Assembly: GCA_902774055.1 (NCBI GenBank)
Contig: CACYGX010000016.1
Coordinates: forward strand, 1 to 59,595
Direction of reading: 5' to 3'
Source of the DNA: an uncultured Bacteroidales bacterium
GTDB lineage: Bacteria > Bacteroidota > Bacteroidia > Bacteroidales > Muribaculaceae
Length of the DNA stretch: 59,595 nucleotides
In this document: piece after piece, positions 1-6,819 of the stretch
How positions within the stretch are numbered: position 1 is the first letter of the stretch
Layout: each line of letters begins with the position of its first letter
The notes under the pieces: generated by a model
Databases searched by the model: none
Seen by the model: the letters and a program-made list of their open reading frames with translations, nothing else
What the model was told of the DNA's origin: nothing
Position numbers and translations under genes: made by a program

Positions 1-1269
1 GACCAGCAGATGGTCATTGGTATCCAGCCGCCCTATCTGGGCCCGACGATTACTGCCAGCGCCCTGAACATGGCCATCGAGTCCTATGCCGAGAAATCGG
101 CTACCCAGGTGCTCTCGGTCTTCGGCTACTACCTTGATCATGACGTGACCGTTACCCTCGACGACCCCAATGGTGTCTTCTCGATTGACGTTAACCATAT
201 CGCCTTGAGCGAGGTCGAGAGCGGTAAGGACATCACCATCACCTATGCTCCCCAGGAGGTGGGCACCCACAACGCTACCATCACCTTGAGCAGCGAGAAT
301 GCCGAGGACGTAGTCGTCAGCATCGTGGGCACCTCGGTGTTTGAGAACTTCATCAAGCTCACTGAGTTCCGCGCCGACTGGACCGACGAGACTCCCGACA
401 AGAATGTGGAGAGCTACACCCTTGAGGTGGCCACCAAGCCTATCACCGCTCTCCTGGGCGAGACCGACTGGAGCGACCTCACTTACAGCAGTTACAGTGT
501 AATTTCTCACTGGCAGGACTACTTCCCCGAGGGCTGGACCTATGACGGCCGCCAGCTGTTTACCGGCAATGGTTACCTCCAGTTGGGTTCCGGTGGTGGC
601 ATCATCACACCGCAATATGACTTGACGGGCTATGAGAAGGTAACTGTCGTCCTGCGAGCTTCGGGCTACAACACATGGCGCACTTCTGGCGTGACGGTAT
701 CAACTAGCCTTCAGTCAGTTCATCTTGAACTTGCCCCTGGCAACTTCACCGACTATGTCGTTGTGCTGGATTGCACCGAGAGTGAGCAAATCACCATCCG
801 CGGTGACTATTATCCCAACGATTATGGCCAGATCGAGAGCATCAAGATCTATGCCGGCGATGCCAGCGAGCCCTCGAAACTCAGGGCCGTTAACGAGGAA
901 GGCGATGCCACCTATCGCTTGATTACCGGCATAACCCCCGACAAGTTCTACACCGTTAAGAACCTGACAGCCGGCGGCACCTTCTTCTTCCGCGTGAAGG
1001 CCCATTACACTGACGACACCTGGAGCAGTTGGAGCAAGGCCAAGACTGTTGTCCTGCATGGTGAAGGCCACGGTTACGACCTCGGTGACGTAGACCACAG
1101 TGGTGACGTGGGCATCAGTGACGTGTCCGCCCTGATTGACTATTTGTTGAATCCCGAACAGCCGATTTGCACCATCTGTGCCGATACCGACGGTGACCAA
1201 GAGGTGAGCATCTCTGATGTGGCAGGACTCATTGATTTCCTGCTCACAGGAAGCTGGCCCGAGAACTGA
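1..1269 (+). CDS. secreted modular protein with dockerin-like C-terminus, 5' partial
   Basis: The reading frame is open from base 1, so the true start lies outside the window; about 420 residues are visible. The N-terminal part looks like an Ig-like/choice-of-anchor D sandwich (TITLSSENAEDVVVSIVGTS). The middle part resembles a fibronectin type III module (FYTVKNLTAGGTFFFRVKAH). The last ~65 residues hold two dockerin-like calcium loops (DVDHSGDVGISDV and ADTDGDQEVSISDV). Such dockerin-like ends are common on surface proteins of Prevotella-like bacteria and do not prove a cellulosome. Substrate or partner is unknown. A strong hairpin follows at 1351-1383. Confidence 0.8.
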   Translation, partial: DQQMVIGIQPPYLGPTITASALNMAIESYAEKSATQVLSVFGYYLDHDVTVTLDDPNGVFSIDVNHIALSEVESGKDITITYAPQEVGTHNATITLSSENAEDVVVSIVGTSVFENFIKLTEFRADWTDETPDKNVESYTLEVATKPITALLGETDWSDLTYSSYSVISHWQDYFPEGWTYDGRQLFTGNGYLQLGSGGGIITPQYDLTGYEKVTVVLRASGYNTWRTSGVTVSTSLQSVHLELAPGNFTDYVVVLDCTESEQITIRGDYYPNDYGQIESIKIYAGDASEPSKLRAVNEEGDATYRLITGITPDKFYTVKNLTAGGTFFFRVKAHYTDDTWSSWSKAKTVVLHGEGHGYDLGDVDHSGDVGISDVSALIDYLLNPEQPICTICADTDGDQEVSISDVAGLIDFLLTGSWPEN

Positions 1270-1350
1270 TCTTCGATATTCTACAATGAAATGAGTATGT
1301 AAAGTTGAAGTGTGAGCGCAAGCTCAAAATAACCTTTTCATAAAATCCGG

Positions 1351-1383
1351 CAACAAACCCGCTGAAATTCAGCGGGTTTGTTG
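1351..1383 (+). terminator. rho-independent-type hairpin after the dockerin-like gene
   Basis: Perfect 16-bp stem with core AACCCGCTGAA / TTCAGCGGGTT around a single central base, about 80 bases after the stop codon. It closely resembles the hairpin beside tRNA-Leu at 4940-4972. No long T-tract follows, so efficiency is uncertain. Confidence 0.7.
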
Positions 1384-1389
1384 TATTGT

Positions 1390-1606
1390 ACGCATAATAT
1401 AGAAGTCTATTTCGTGCCTCCCCAAAACTTAAAAAACTCGTGGCGTCTGATTGACAGCACCTTCCTGGACGCCGATGAGCCGTTAAGAGCCGCGGAAAGA
1501 GGTAGCGCGCGCACCCCCAAGTATTTGGCGCAAATACGACTCATCGACGAATCAGTAAAGAATAAAAGTCAAATTTTTACATCAAAAGAACCGTCCCTTT
1601 TTTCTT
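1390..1606 (+). repeat. left copy of a ~220-bp imperfect direct repeat
   Basis: The last 85 bases (1522-1606) match 3462-3546 with one mismatch (G at 1546, A at 3486). Upstream, 1411-1521 aligns more loosely to 3331-3461, sharing the order GCCTCC, AAAAC, TTAAAAAAC, CTGAT, GACAGC and a GCGC-CACCCCCAA block. No convincing ORF is present. It accounts for most of the gap between 1270 and 1848 together with the AT-rich repeats that follow. Confidence 0.85.
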
Positions 1607-1671
1607 TCGGGCGGAAAGTAGAAGAAAAAATAATGACATACCGCTCAAAAGTACATATTTTTATCAATTTC

Positions 1672-1826
1672 AGCCAATTATTGTAATAAAATCAGCTAGA
1701 TGTAAACATAGTCTTTATATTTAGCCAACTATCATAATATATTTGGCTGAATATTGTAATAATTTTTGATTTCAGCTAATTATATGATAAAAACTTGGCT
1801 AATATTGAAATTTTTGTTATCTTTGC
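1672..1826 (+). repeat. three degenerate ~51-bp tandem units before the ATPase gene
   Basis: Cores of the form RGCYRA followed by an AT-rich tail start at 1672, 1694, 1723, 1745, 1774, 1797 and 1827. The gaps alternate 22, 29, 22, 29, 23, 30, giving units 1672-1722, 1723-1773 and 1774-1826. The third unit contains the promoter of the ATPase gene. The sequence is very AT-rich, so chance similarity contributes, but the alternating spacing is regular. Confidence 0.5.
1795..1825 (+). promoter_or_regulatory. Bacteroidetes-type promoter of the ATPase gene
   Basis: TTG at 1795-1797, 20 bases, then TATCTTTG at 1818-1825, matching the Bacteroidetes primary sigma consensus. Transcription would begin around 1832, which rules out the TTG at 1795 as the start codon and supports ATG at 1849. 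Confidence 0.65.
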
Positions 1827-1848
1827 GGCTAAATCAATAATAGACGCT

Positions 1849-3246
1849 ATGAAAATTATCGGTCGTAATGCTGAAATCAGTGAACTGGAGCGCCTACGTG
1901 ACTCTGGGCGCAGCGAGTTTGTGATGGTTTATGGACGCCGTCGCGTGGGCAAGACATTTCTCATTAGGGAGTTTTTCCATAACGAATTTGCTTTTCAGGT
2001 GACAGGCATCGCTCGTGGAACACGGCAGGAGCAATTATTCAATTTTGATGCCGCGCTGTTGCGTTATGGACTTGACGGTGTGACGCCTCATAGCAATTGG
2101 TTAGATGCTTTTGGAGCTTTAATCACGTTATTGGAGCACAATCAAAGTAAGCGCAAGGTCGTGTTTCTTGATGAATTGCCTTGGATGGATACCGCAAAAA
2201 GTGATTTTGTCAAGGCTTTGGAATGGTTTTGGAACAGTTGGGCTTCGGCACGTGACGATATCTTATTGATTGTTTGCGGGTCGGCGGCATCATGGTTGGT
2301 TAAGAAGATAGTTCGTAATCATGGAGGATTACACAACCGCTTGACATTCCGCATCAAGATCAATCCGTTTACGCTTAACGAGGTACAACAGTTCTTGATG
2401 AATCGGGGAATCCTATGGGAAGAGGACATGATAGCCGAATGCTATATGGCACTGGGCGGCATTCCCTATTACTTGGATTTACTTTCCCCGGCCCTGAGTC
2501 TGGCTCAGAACATGGATGCGTTGTTTTTTAACGACTCGCCATTACTTGAGACGGAATTTCAAGACCTGTACGCATCATTATTTAAATCGAGTGGGGATCA
2601 CATCAAGATAATCAAAGCGCTCTCAGCAAAACGTCAAGGGTTGACTCGAAACCAAATTATAGAAGCGACTGGCTTGAGCAATGGAGGCAGTCTCACCAAT
2701 AGGCTTGATGAACTGGAACAGTGCGGGTTTATAAGGACTTACCGTTCTCTTGGTGAGGCTACCGAAATCTATCAGTTAATCGACTTCTATACTATTTTCT
2801 ATTTCACATTCATCCACAACAAGAAGTTCTATGACGCCGACACATGGATGCACATGATGGAAACGCCCGCCTATAACACTTGGTGTGGCTTGTCGTTTGA
2901 GAGGCTCTGTCTTACTCATTTGCCGCAGATCAAGCGGTCATTAGGAATCGAAGGAGTTAGCACCCAGGCCATGGGATTCACTTCAAGCAAAGCACAGATT
3001 GACTTGGTGATAATTCGTGGCGACAAAGTTGTCAACTTGTGTGAGGCTAAATACACTCGAAGGCCATTCGCTTTCACCGCTGCCACAGCAGCATCAATCC
3101 GAAATAAAATGGATGTATTGCGTGACACAATTAAGAAACGAGTCCTCATCCAGCCTGTAATGATTACTGCTAACGGCCTAGCTCCCAACCAACATTCCAT
3201 CAACCTTATCCACCGTCAGGTCACCCTCCACGACCTGTTCAAGTAA
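1849..3246 (+). CDS. AAA-family ATPase with C-terminal DUF234/PD-(D/E)XK-like region
   Basis: 465 residues from ATG 1849; the frame extends upstream into the promoter, so this start is preferred. Walker A GRRRVGKT is at residues ~29-36 and Walker B VVFLDELPW at ~103-111. A winged-helix-like segment (LTRNQIIEATGLSNGGSLTNRLDELEQ split over ~270-300) follows. Near the C-terminus, QIDLVI...NLCEAKY fits the D...ExK pattern of PD-(D/E)XK folds. This matches the widespread archaeal-type ATPase/DUF234 family, whose role is unsettled (mobile DNA, defence or conflict have been proposed). The gene is AT-richer than its neighbours and lies between long direct repeats, which suggests transfer. Confidence 0.88.
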   Translation: MKIIGRNAEISELERLRDSGRSEFVMVYGRRRVGKTFLIREFFHNEFAFQVTGIARGTRQEQLFNFDAALLRYGLDGVTPHSNWLDAFGALITLLEHNQSKRKVVFLDELPWMDTAKSDFVKALEWFWNSWASARDDILLIVCGSAASWLVKKIVRNHGGLHNRLTFRIKINPFTLNEVQQFLMNRGILWEEDMIAECYMALGGIPYYLDLLSPALSLAQNMDALFFNDSPLLETEFQDLYASLFKSSGDHIKIIKALSAKRQGLTRNQIIEATGLSNGGSLTNRLDELEQCGFIRTYRSLGEATEIYQLIDFYTIFYFTFIHNKKFYDADTWMHMMETPAYNTWCGLSFERLCLTHLPQIKRSLGIEGVSTQAMGFTSSKAQIDLVIIRGDKVVNLCEAKYTRRPFAFTAATAASIRNKMDVLRDTIKKRVLIQPVMITANGLAPNQHSINLIHRQVTLHDLFK

Positions 3247-3268
3247 CATACTACATAGAACTTTAAAA

Positions 3269-3300
3269 ATTGCGTCGCATTGGTTTTCATACGATGCAAT
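3269..3300 (+). terminator. hairpin downstream of the ATPase gene
   Basis: Stem ATTGCGTCG / CGATGCAAT (9 bp, one G-T pair) with a 14-base loop, 22 bases after the ATPase stop. It is followed by a short pyrimidine run only, so it is a weak terminator candidate. Confidence 0.4.
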
Positions 3301-3309
3301 TTCCAGTGT

Positions 3310-3546
3310 GCACTAGATAGGACTCAAGTTCGCGCCTTCCAAAACCTTAAAAAACCTCCCAACGCCTGATGGACAGCCCTTTCCAGCGATCCCACGAGGC
3401 GTTTAAGGGCGTCTAAAGGCGCCCAACGGCGCAAAAAGGGGGAGCGCACGCACCCCCAAAATATTTGGCGCAAATACGACTCATCAACGAATCAGTAAAG
3501 AATAAAAGTCAAATTTTTACATCAAAAGAACCGTCCCTTTTTTCTT
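3310..3546 (+). repeat. right copy of the ~220-bp imperfect direct repeat
   Basis: Same orientation as 1390-1606, with 84 of 85 identical bases over 3462-3546. Its upstream half has extra short GGCG-rich segments (3400-3440) absent from the left copy. The end of the repeat supplies the last ~8 codons of the small minus-strand ORF at 3522-3710. Confidence 0.85.
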
Positions 3547-3710
3547 CCCTTTTTCTCTTGAGGTCCCTTCAAGTAAGAAAAAGCGGATATCATAACTAAT
3601 GATTCATATAAACTATTTAATTCATGAATTGAAAAATTGAATTCAGCCAATTCGTCAAACATTATATTATACAATGCTTTGGCTGCTTCTTGCTTTGGAT
3701 TGATTCTCAT
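3522..3710 (-). CDS. small hypothetical protein, 62 aa
   Basis: The protein begins MRINPKQEAAKALYNIMFDE and ends in a basic tail (KKGRKKGRFF). A good TAnnTTTG box (TATCTTTG, minus strand, 3741-3748) lies ~30 bases upstream of the ATG, which supports a real gene. The last codons lie inside the direct repeat ending at 3546, so the original C-terminus may have been replaced when the repeat arrived. No family is recognised; the residues before the tail are amphipathic and acidic. Confidence 0.45.
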   Translation of the reverse strand: MRINPKQEAAKALYNIMFDELAEFNFSIHELNSLYESLVMISAFSYLKGPQEKKGRKKGRFF

Positions 3711-3740
3711 TGTTGTTGATCGTTTAATGTAATAAGCATG

Positions 3741-3748
3741 GCAAAGAT
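3741..3748 (-). promoter_or_regulatory. -7 box for the 62-aa ORF
   Basis: TATCTTTG on the minus strand, about 30 bases before the start codon at 3710. No clear TTG was found at the usual distance. Confidence 0.4.
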
Positions 3749-3917
3749 AGGAAAAAAAACGAAGGACTGATACATTTTCAGATTCTTTGTCTTTTGGCTT
3801 CCAAGCATTGCTCCATGATTTTGTGGCAACTTAAACCGTAAGATTATAGATTAAATTATATTCAGTAAAAAACATTCCTGTCCTAAACGCATCTGCAGTA
3901 TTCCAGATGGACAGTGG

Positions 3918-3946
3918 TTCATCAAAGGGAGGGTTCTTTTGATGAA
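3918..3946. repeat. inverted repeat; also partial inverted copy of the direct-repeat end
   Basis: TTCATCAAA (3918-3926) pairs with TTTGATGAA (3938-3946). Read on the minus strand, the segment CATCAAAAGAACCCTCCCTT matches the end of the 1390/3310 repeats (CATCAAAAGAACCGTCCCTT) with one mismatch, so a third, inverted fragment of that family is present. It could also act as a weak terminator after the tiny-gene operon. Confidence 0.5.
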
Positions 3947-3971
3947 AGATTCCGTGCGTTAGCCTAGTCCA

Positions 3972-4139
3972 TCAGTATCTTCTTTTGTTGATTCCTTCCA
4001 TTTCTTTCTTGGTCCACTCTTTCAGGCGTATAGCTTGAGCTACAGCTTCTTCCACTGAGCAACCACGTTGATTGGCCAAGTGCTGCCTTGCAGATTCTCG
4101 ACTCTTCAGCCAAAATTCGTTTGAATGCAAATCTACCAT
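3972..4139 (-). CDS. tiny hypothetical protein, 55 aa (operon gene 4)
   Basis: Read directly from the sequence: ATG at 4139, TGA at 3972. The protein begins MVDLHSNEFWLKSRESARQH and contains a helix-like segment GCSVEEAVAQAIRLKEWTKK. It starts 2 bases after the stop of the 63-aa gene upstream, so the two are probably co-translated. No family is recognised. The SVEEAVAQAI pattern resembles the helical DNA-binding or antitoxin-type small proteins, but that is only a resemblance. Confidence 0.6.
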   Translation of the reverse strand: MVDLHSNEFWLKSRESARQHLANQRGCSVEEAVAQAIRLKEWTKKEMEGINKRRY

Positions 4140-4141
4140 TT

Positions 4142-4333
4142 TCAATCTGCTTTATTGTTTTTTTCAGTCGTGTTCTGCATATTCTTCTTGACGCATGTAC
4201 CCCTTGTCAGTTCCTTGTGTTTCAGCAGCATTTCGTGAACCTCTTGAGGTGATAGGCGCTTCTGCTTGCGCAAGGCTTCCCCTAAGCGCTCTTGGCTCTC
4301 TCTGTGAAAATCGTTTAGGTAAATGTCGTCCAT
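4142..4333 (-). CDS. tiny hypothetical protein, 63 aa (operon gene 3)
   Basis: The protein begins MDDIYLNDFHRESQERLGEA and contains LSPQEVHEMLLKHKEL, a helical segment similar in style to PSQEQVMDKAQEIM of the 47-aa protein encoded just upstream. Its ATG lies 3 bases after the stop of that gene, and its stop is 2 bases before the next ATG. Highly charged, with no signal peptide or membrane segment. Function unknown. Confidence 0.6.
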   Translation of the reverse strand: MDDIYLNDFHRESQERLGEALRKQKRLSPQEVHEMLLKHKELTRGTCVKKNMQNTTEKNNKAD

Positions 4334-4336
4334 TAT

Positions 4337-4480
4337 CTATTTGTTTTCTATTTGTACTTGTTTCAACATTATTTCTTGTGCTTTGTCCATCACCTGCTCT
4401 TGGGAAGGCATTTTCTTACTTTTGAAGTTTTGATAGAGCCATTCCTGCATTTCCATTACCTGTGATTCTGAACGAAGCAT
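4337..4480 (-). CDS. tiny hypothetical protein, 47 aa (operon gene 2)
   Basis: ATG at 4480 overlaps the stop of the 94-aa gene by one base (TGATG); TAG at 4337. The protein begins MLRSESQVMEMQEWLYQNFK and is rich in Gln, Glu, Met and Lys, consistent with a short helical protein. The coupled start argues for a real gene. Function unknown. Confidence 0.6.
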   Translation of the reverse strand: MLRSESQVMEMQEWLYQNFKSKKMPSQEQVMDKAQEIMLKQVQIENK

Positions 4481-4764
4481 CAACCCCACAATTCAGTTCT
4501 TTTGTGAACCCTCTTATATCTACCTGTAATCAGATAAAGATCTTCGTTGATGCGTTCTAAGTACTTCAAACACTCTTCGATATCTGAAGGCTGGTCGTTT
4601 AATTTTTTACACCCATCTTCATATTGATCTTCGGTTATCACTTTATTTTTATAGAAATATTCCAATTTGAACTTATACACATATTCATAAAAAGAACACT
4701 GCTCTAATAGTAGACCTCTTTTATCTACAATACGTATTCTTTCAGGTGTTTCAATAACTTTCAT
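4480..4764 (-). CDS. small hypothetical protein, 94 aa (operon gene 1)
   Basis: First gene of a four-gene minus-strand operon. The protein begins MKVIETPERIRIVDKRGLLL, with a possible beta-strand start, then a helical, Tyr-rich and charged middle (FYEYVYKFKLEYFYKNK), ending in a basic segment. A TATATTTG box lies ~40 bases upstream. No family is recognised. Size, charge and tight coupling would fit a toxin-antitoxin or phage-type accessory module, which is inference only. Confidence 0.65.
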   Translation of the reverse strand: MKVIETPERIRIVDKRGLLLEQCSFYEYVYKFKLEYFYKNKVITEDQYEDGCKKLNDQPSDIEECLKYLERINEDLYLITGRYKRVHKRTELWG

Positions 4765-4804
4765 TGTTTCAGAAATTAAAAATGTTTCTTCATCTTTTAA
4801 CTTA

Positions 4805-4812
4805 CAAATATA
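4805..4812 (-). promoter_or_regulatory. -7 box of the tiny-gene operon
   Basis: TATATTTG on the minus strand, ~40 bases before the ATG at 4764. No good TTG is seen at 19-20 bases, so the promoter is partial. Confidence 0.4.
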
Positions 4813-4939
4813 GATATAATTCCTGATTTATAAGTCTGTCGAGATCAAGAAATCACTTTATTAAGAAGAAAAAATGACCTTTCTTTTTATGTAAGAAATT
4901 AACAGTAGGTTCAGTTTCATTTCAGGGCCTAAATATACA

Positions 4940-4972
4940 CACAAAACCCGCTAACATCCAGCGGGTTTTGTG
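4940..4972 (-). terminator. hairpin after tRNA-Leu
   Basis: Perfect 13-bp stem CACAAAACCCGCT / AGCGGGTTTTGTG with a 7-base loop, ten bases past the tRNA 3' end on the minus strand. The core AACCCGCT / AGCGGGTT is shared with the hairpin at 1351-1383. Confidence 0.75.
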
Positions 4973-4981
4973 GTTTTCTTG

Positions 4982-5063
4982 TGCGCCTGATAGGACTCGA
5001 ACCTACACAACCGGAGTTACCAGATCCTAAGTCTGGCGCGTCTACCAATTTCGCCACAGGCGC
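4982..5063 (-). tRNA. tRNA-Leu(UAG)
   Basis: A full cloverleaf can be drawn on the minus strand: acceptor GCGCCTG / CAGGCGC, anticodon arm CCAGA-CTTAGGA-TCTGG with anticodon TAG, a 13-base variable arm typical of class II tRNAs, and T-arm GTAGG-TTCGAGT-CCTAT. CCA is not encoded. It borders the small island at 1390-4830. Confidence 0.95.
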
Positions 5064-5165
5064 GTGGGTGATTTTTTATGAAAATGGGGTGGGCCTGAGG
5101 GGAAATCAAGAAAAACTTGTTTCCTGTTGGGCTTGCTCCATCTTTGCGGGTGCAAAGGTAATCAT

Positions 5166-5206
5166 TTTTTAGTTAATAGTTATTAGTTAATAGATAATAG
5201 TTTTTG
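5166..5206 (-). repeat. heptanucleotide array, ~5 units
   Basis: Read on the minus strand: CTATTAT, CTATTAA, CTAATAA, CTATTAA, CTAAAAA. It lies between xseB and tRNA-Leu. Units of the same 7-base family occur at 17515-17571 and 25015-25089. Confidence 0.7.
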
Positions 5207-5259
5207 ATTGTACTATTTATTGAACTAATAACTGGTTGACCGTGAATAGATTACTGTTG

Positions 5260-5457
5260 CTAGATGGTGGCGAGGATTTGCTTGAGTTGCTCGTCGGCTG
5301 CGGTGAGCTTTTGGCGGCAGATGTCGAGCAGTTGCTTGCTGCGCTTGGTGTAGTCGGTGAGGTTGTCGATGCTGCACTGCGGGTCTTGCATCTTCTGGAC
5401 CAGCTGCTCGAGTTCGGTAACAGCCTGGGTATAGGTCATTTTGTTGTTTTCTTCCAT
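5260..5457 (-). CDS. xseB: exodeoxyribonuclease VII small subunit
   Basis: 65 residues, the usual size. Small subunit that binds the catalytic XseA chain; the complex degrades single-stranded DNA in the cytoplasm. The signature TYTQAVTELEQLVQKMQDP is at residues ~8-26, followed by a coiled-coil helix (TKRSKQLLDICRQKL). It lies 36 bases after xseA on the same strand, in the order expected for an xseAB operon. The short gap holds two CTAAnAA-type heptads. Confidence 0.93.
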   Translation of the reverse strand: MEENNKMTYTQAVTELEQLVQKMQDPQCSIDNLTDYTKRSKQLLDICRQKLTAADEQLKQILATI

Positions 5458-5493
5458 GATGATTTCTTGTTTTTTAGTTGTTAGTATCGTTGC

Positions 5494-6819
5494 CTAATCC
5501 TCTACTGTCGCATCGGTAGTGCCCTCGGCAAACTGGACGGTGATGCGGTCGCCGGGCTGTAGCTGGCTGGCGGCGGTGACACATCGGTCGTTGTGCCACA
5601 CCAGAGAGTAGCCGCGTTGCAGGATGTTTACCGGGGACAGCAGGCGAGCCTTGTCGTCAAGGGCCTGCAGGCGGAGCTGCTCGCGCTGCAACGCTCGGGC
5701 AATGGTGTCGTCCATGCGCTGGATGAGGCGGTCCAGGTGGGTGCGCTGGTTGGCGATGAGCCCATTGGCGGCAAAGGGTATGTTCCTGGCAAAATTCTCT
5801 AGCTTGACGCGGTTGGTCTCGATGATGCGTTGGGCAGTTGGGGGAATCAGGCTGGTATAATAGGCCAACTGCTCCCTGGCCTGGCCGACGGTGTCCCTCA
5901 CGGCATTCATCACGGCGACTTGCAGTTCGTCGAGATGCGCCAGGGCGTTGGCGCCCTGCTGGATGAGCCACTCGGCAGCAGCCGTCGGGGTCTTGACGTG
6001 CTTGGCGGCGACATAGTCCAGGACCGTGACGTCGCGCTCGTGCCCGATGCCCACAATCACGGGCAACGGGAAATTGGCCACATAGGATGCCAGGTCATAG
6101 TTGTCGAACGAGTTAAGTTCGGACGTGGCGCCACCGCCACGGATGATGACCACGCAGTCAAACAGGTCAATGTAACGATTGATGCGATCAAGGGCGGCCA
6201 TTACCGTAGGGACCGTCTGGGTGCCCTGCAGGACCGCATTGAACAGGCAGGTGTAGAACTGCAAGCCATAGGGGTTGCCCTGGAGCTGATTCATGAAGTC
6301 GCCGTAGCCCGCAGCACCCTCGGCCGACACAATGGCCACGCGTTGTGGTACCTCGGGCATCGGTAATTCCTTGTTCAGGTCAATGATGCCCTCGGCAGTG
6401 AGGCGGTTGATGATTTCTTGGCGCTGACGTGCCATGTCGCCCAGGGTGTAGCTGGGATCGATGGCGTTGATGACGACCTTGACGCCATAGAGGCGATGGA
6501 AAGACGCCGTGACGTTGACCAGCACCTTCATGCCTGTGGCAAGGACTTGGCCCGTACGCGTCAAGAACTCATGATACAGTTGCCTATAAGTGCCAGCCCA
6601 GATAACAGCGCCAATCTTAGCAATGGTCGTGCCCTGTGCGTCCTTCTCGATGAGTTCGGTATAGCAGTGCCCACTGCGGTTCAGGCGCAGGTCGCTAGTC
6701 TCGGCAATGACCCACTGGCTCTGAAGGTCTTCCACTCCATTTAACTGGCGCTCGATGCGGGCGTTGAACTCGCTCAGGGTCACGCCCTGAGGTTGAGATG
6801 ATGAAAAAGGATTGCCCAT
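5494..6819 (-). CDS. xseA: exodeoxyribonuclease VII large subunit
   Basis: 441 residues, full length. Catalytic subunit of exonuclease VII, which degrades single-stranded DNA to oligonucleotides in repair. An N-terminal OB-fold domain (~10-105) precedes the nuclease core with AAGYGDF, VIIRGGGATSELNSFDN and IGHERDVTVLDYVA, which are family hallmarks. A coiled-coil segment follows. The ATG overlaps the stop of the upstream DUF3256 gene by one base (TAATG), indicating coupled translation, and xseB follows. Confidence 0.95.
   Translation of the reverse strand: MGNPFSSSQPQGVTLSEFNARIERQLNGVEDLQSQWVIAETSDLRLNRSGHCYTELIEKDAQGTTIAKIGAVIWAGTYRQLYHEFLTRTGQVLATGMKVLVNVTASFHRLYGVKVVINAIDPSYTLGDMARQRQEIINRLTAEGIIDLNKELPMPEVPQRVAIVSAEGAAGYGDFMNQLQGNPYGLQFYTCLFNAVLQGTQTVPTVMAALDRINRYIDLFDCVVIIRGGGATSELNSFDNYDLASYVANFPLPVIVGIGHERDVTVLDYVAAKHVKTPTAAAEWLIQQGANALAHLDELQVAVMNAVRDTVGQAREQLAYYTSLIPPTAQRIIETNRVKLENFARNIPFAANGLIANQRTHLDRLIQRMDDTIARALQREQLRLQALDDKARLLSPVNILQRGYSLVWHNDRCVTAASQLQPGDRITVQFAEGTTDATVED

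Noticed and set aside
1378-1686. 102-codon frame on plus after the first gene
   Set aside because: It begins inside a terminator hairpin and runs through the non-coding direct repeat; composition is not protein-like.
4195-4425. 76-codon plus-strand frame in the island
   Set aside because: It opposes the tiny-gene operon, whose coupled starts and stops are more convincing.
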